Part shown: in pieces, positions 7,597-9,333 of the stretch | Layout of the letters: each line of letters starts with the position of its first letter | Position numbering within the stretch: the first letter of the stretch is position 1 | NCBI GenBank assembly: GCA_003519645.1 | Contig: DOWI01000280.1 | Coordinates: 5,423-14,755, forward strand | Direction of reading: 5' to 3' | DNA from: Oscillospiraceae bacterium | GTDB taxonomy: Bacteria > Bacillota_A > Clostridia > Oscillospirales > Acutalibacteraceae | DNA: 9,333 bases | Made by a program: the position numbers and the translations under genes | The notes under the pieces: generated by a model | What the model was told of the DNA's origin: nothing | What the model saw: the letters and a program-made list of their open reading frames with translations, nothing else | Databases searched by the model: none

Positions 7597-8964
7597 ATGG
7601 GCTTTATTCATCAGGACTTTATGCTTCGTACAAAAATGGCAAGACGACTTTATCACGAATATGCCGAGGACATGCCGATCATTGATTATCACTGTCACCT
7701 GAATCCCCAGATGATTGCCGAAAATCATCAGTTTAAAAACTTGACCGAGCTGCTTTTGGGCGGGGATCATTATAAATGGAGGGTGATGCGGGCATACGGA
7801 ATTGATGAAAAATATATTACCGGTGATGCCGATGATTATGAAAAATTTAAGATGTGGGCAGAAACTCTGCCGCATTGTATCGGAAACCCGCTTTATCACT
7901 GGACGCACCTTGAGCTGAAACGGTATTTTAATATTGGTGAAACACTTACCCCCGATACCGCCCAAGAAATTTGGCAGAAAGGGAATGATCTGTTAGGAGA
8001 AGAGGATTTTCGAGCGCGCTCCCTGATCACCCGCGCCAATGTCGAGGTTGTCTGTACCACAGACGATCCTGCCGACGACCTCAACCATCACCAGCAGCTG
8101 CGGCAGGAGGGGTTTGAAATCAGGGTTTTGCCCACCTTCCGACCCGACAAAGCGGTCGAAATCGGGAAAAACACCTTTGTAACCTATGTCAAGGAGCAGA
8201 GCATATCCTCATATGAGGGGCTGCAGTCATGGCTGCGGGGACGCATTGGTTTCTTTCATGAAAACGGTTGCCGTCTTTCCGACCATGCGCTGGAAGCCGT
8301 TCCATATGCCCAAGGGGATGCCAAAGCCGTTTTTGACAAGGCGATGGCGGGGCAGATGCCGGATCCACAGGAACAAGAAGTGTTTAAAACCGCAATGCTG
8401 CAATTTTGTGCAAAGGAATACGCTGCCCGTAGCTGGACCATGCAGCTGCATATCGGGGCATTGCGCAACAACAATACGCCGATGTTTGAGAAGCTCGGAC
8501 CTGACACAGGCTATGACTCCGTCAATGACCTGAGCATCGCCGCACCCCTTGCAAGGCTGCTTGACAGTCTGGAAACCGATGATATGCTGCCCAAAACCAT
8601 TCTTTATACCCTTAATCCCAAGGACAACTATGTTCTCGGCACCATGATAGGCAATTTCCAAAAAGCGCCCTTCAAGGGCAAAGTACAGCTTGGGTCGGGT
8701 TGGTGGTTTAATGATCAGCGCGACGGAATGGTGGCACAGATGAAGGCGTTTGCCAATTTAGGGGTGCTCGGAACATTTGTGGGCATGCTGACCGACTCTC
8801 GCAGCTTTGTATCCTATCCCCGCCATGAATACTTTCGCCGCATCCTATGCAATCTGATCGGCGGATGGGTGGAGCATGGGGAGTATCCGGAGGATTATGA
8901 AGCGTTGGGAGATATTATCCAGGGGATTTGCTATAAAAATGCCAAAGAGTATTTCGGGTTTTAA
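7597..8964 (+). CDS. uxaC: Uronate (glucuronate/galacturonate) isomerase
   Basis: UxaC converts D-galacturonate to D-tagaturonate and D-glucuronate to D-fructuronate (EC 5.3.1.12), the first cytoplasmic step of hexuronate use. The product is an amidohydrolase-type barrel protein. It shows the metal-binding DYHCHL motif (His32, His34), LGGDHYKWR, IGNPLYHWTHLEL, CTTDDPADDL, MQLHIGALRNNN (His285), GSGWWFND and the near-C-terminal LTDSRSFVSYPRHEYFRR with Asp400. At 455 residues it is close to the E. coli enzyme (470). I prefer ATG 7597 because AAAGGA (7581-7586) is 10 nt upstream; the in-frame ATG 7588 lies only 1 nt after that site and would add Met-Asp-Phe. It follows uxaA by about 55 nt in the same operon and is closed by a terminator whose stem includes part of the stop codon. 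By also handling glucuronate it could stay useful even if uxaB is dead. Confidence 0.96.
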   Translation: MGFIHQDFMLRTKMARRLYHEYAEDMPIIDYHCHLNPQMIAENHQFKNLTELLLGGDHYKWRVMRAYGIDEKYITGDADDYEKFKMWAETLPHCIGNPLYHWTHLELKRYFNIGETLTPDTAQEIWQKGNDLLGEEDFRARSLITRANVEVVCTTDDPADDLNHHQQLRQEGFEIRVLPTFRPDKAVEIGKNTFVTYVKEQSISSYEGLQSWLRGRIGFFHENGCRLSDHALEAVPYAQGDAKAVFDKAMAGQMPDPQEQEVFKTAMLQFCAKEYAARSWTMQLHIGALRNNNTPMFEKLGPDTGYDSVNDLSIAAPLARLLDSLETDDMLPKTILYTLNPKDNYVLGTMIGNFQKAPFKGKVQLGSGWWFNDQRDGMVAQMKAFANLGVLGTFVGMLTDSRSFVSYPRHEYFRRILCNLIGGWVEHGEYPEDYEALGDIIQGICYKNAKEYFGF

Positions 8965-9009
8965 AAAAACAGAGACAGTCTCATATCTATTGGCTGTCTC
9001 TGTTTTTTT
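8963..9009 (+). terminator. Perfect-stem rho-independent terminator of the uxa operon
   Basis: Positions 8963-8978 pair perfectly with 8994-9009 (16 bp) around a 15-nt loop, ending in seven T residues (9003-9009). The 5' arm begins inside the uxaC stop codon (8962-8964). The A run on the 5' side means it could also stop transcripts from the opposite strand. Confidence 0.93.
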
Positions 9010-9081
9010 GATAATATTAATCTCTGTGCATTGTGATACTTTAGAATTTAAATTAAATCAAAAAAATATTACAATTAGGTA

Positions 9082-9110
9082 TTGACGGTCATGTGAACAT
9101 ATGATATAAT
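9082..9110 (+). promoter_or_regulatory. Near-perfect promoter of the DUF1836 gene
   Basis: TTGACG (9082-9087), exactly 17 bp, then TATAAT (9105-9110) with an extended TGa (9102-9104). The expected start is about 9117-9118, giving a leader of roughly 42 nt. Such a strong promoter in front of a predicted regulator usually needs repression; see the repeats overlapping it. Confidence 0.88.
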
Positions 9111-9145
9111 CCATATGAACTCATATACACAACACATGAACACGT
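9090..9145 (+). repeat. Three 13-bp direct repeats over the promoter, candidate operators
   Basis: Copies at 9090-9102, 9112-9124 and 9133-9145 all fit CAYRTGAACWYRT, with TGAAC identical in each. Start-to-start spacing is 22 and 21 bp, about two helical turns, so all would face the same side of the DNA. Copy 1 lies between -35 and -10, copy 2 covers the likely transcription start, and copy 3 lies just before the ribosome site. This is the layout of a repressor array; the binding protein is unknown. Confidence 0.5.
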
Positions 9146-9159
9146 AAAGGAGGAGGACG

Positions 9160-9333
9160 ATGTCTGCAGATGCTTTTTTGCCGGGAACAAATCTCCCTGT
9201 GTCGCCGGAAAACAAGAAGGATGCGTTTTCCGCTCTCGATCCGATTTTTGCGGTTTCTCCCGGCGGACTGCTGCTATCCCAGGTTTGTGAGCTGACCGGG
9301 CTGGGCGCCAGCGCCATACAAAACTGGGTGAAG
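9160..9333 (+). CDS. DUF1836 domain protein, 5' part only
   Basis: An open frame from ATG 9160 to the window edge (58 codons, no stop). It follows an excellent ribosome site, AAAGGAGGAGGA (9146-9157). After a variable N-terminal stretch, residues about 35-58 (GGLLLSQVCELTGLGASAIQ, then NWVK) match my knowledge of the start of DUF1836, a Firmicute family in which this segment looks like a helix-turn-helix (LTGL-x-A-S-x-IQNWVK, comparable to MerR-type DNA-binding heads). Function in the family is not established; a DNA-binding regulator is the likely reading. The gene is transcribed separately from the uxa operon, across a strong terminator. The rest of the gene is outside the window. Confidence 0.82.
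   Translation, partial: MSADAFLPGTNLPVSPENKKDAFSALDPIFAVSPGGLLLSQVCELTGLGASAIQNWVK

Overview
The window looks like chromosomal DNA from a low-to-moderate-GC Firmicute, most likely in the Clostridia. The evidence is strong GGAGG-type ribosome sites with TTG and ATG starts, AT-rich intergenic DNA with TTGACA/TGnTATAAT promoters, a LysM-CAP exoprotein, an LtaS-like enzyme, a clostridial-style galacturonate operon and a DUF1836 regulator. This is an inference from gene content; no rRNA or other taxonomic marker is present.

Layout: (1) 1-209 has no supportable gene except a hairpin terminator near 133-164. (2) 210-827, minus strand: secreted LysM + CAP-domain protein. (3) 1072-2375, plus strand: a near-consensus promoter, a 66-residue ORF of unknown function, a 322-residue two-helix membrane protein with a possible GAF-like domain, and a strong terminator. 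(4) 2560-4780: promoter, LTA synthase-type membrane phosphoglycerol transferase, hairpin terminator. (5) 4866-9009: uxaB-uxaA-uxaC for D-galacturonate breakdown (UxaC isomerises, UxaB reduces, UxaA dehydrates to KDG), ending in a perfect stem terminator. (6) 9082-9333: a near-perfect promoter with three spaced 13-bp repeats, followed by the 5' end of a DUF1836 gene that runs off the window.

The main anomaly is in uxaB. The whole reading frame is present and well conserved, but codon 51 is TAG, so the reductase step is predicted to be lost unless the stop is read through or is a sequencing error. The partners uxaA and uxaC look intact. A second TAG ends uxaA, and the frame beyond it is open into uxaC, so amber readthrough in this cell would also join those two proteins. 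I see no CRISPR array, insertion sequence, tRNA or rRNA. The least explained parts are the 66-aa/2-TM pair and the repeat-bearing DUF1836 promoter.
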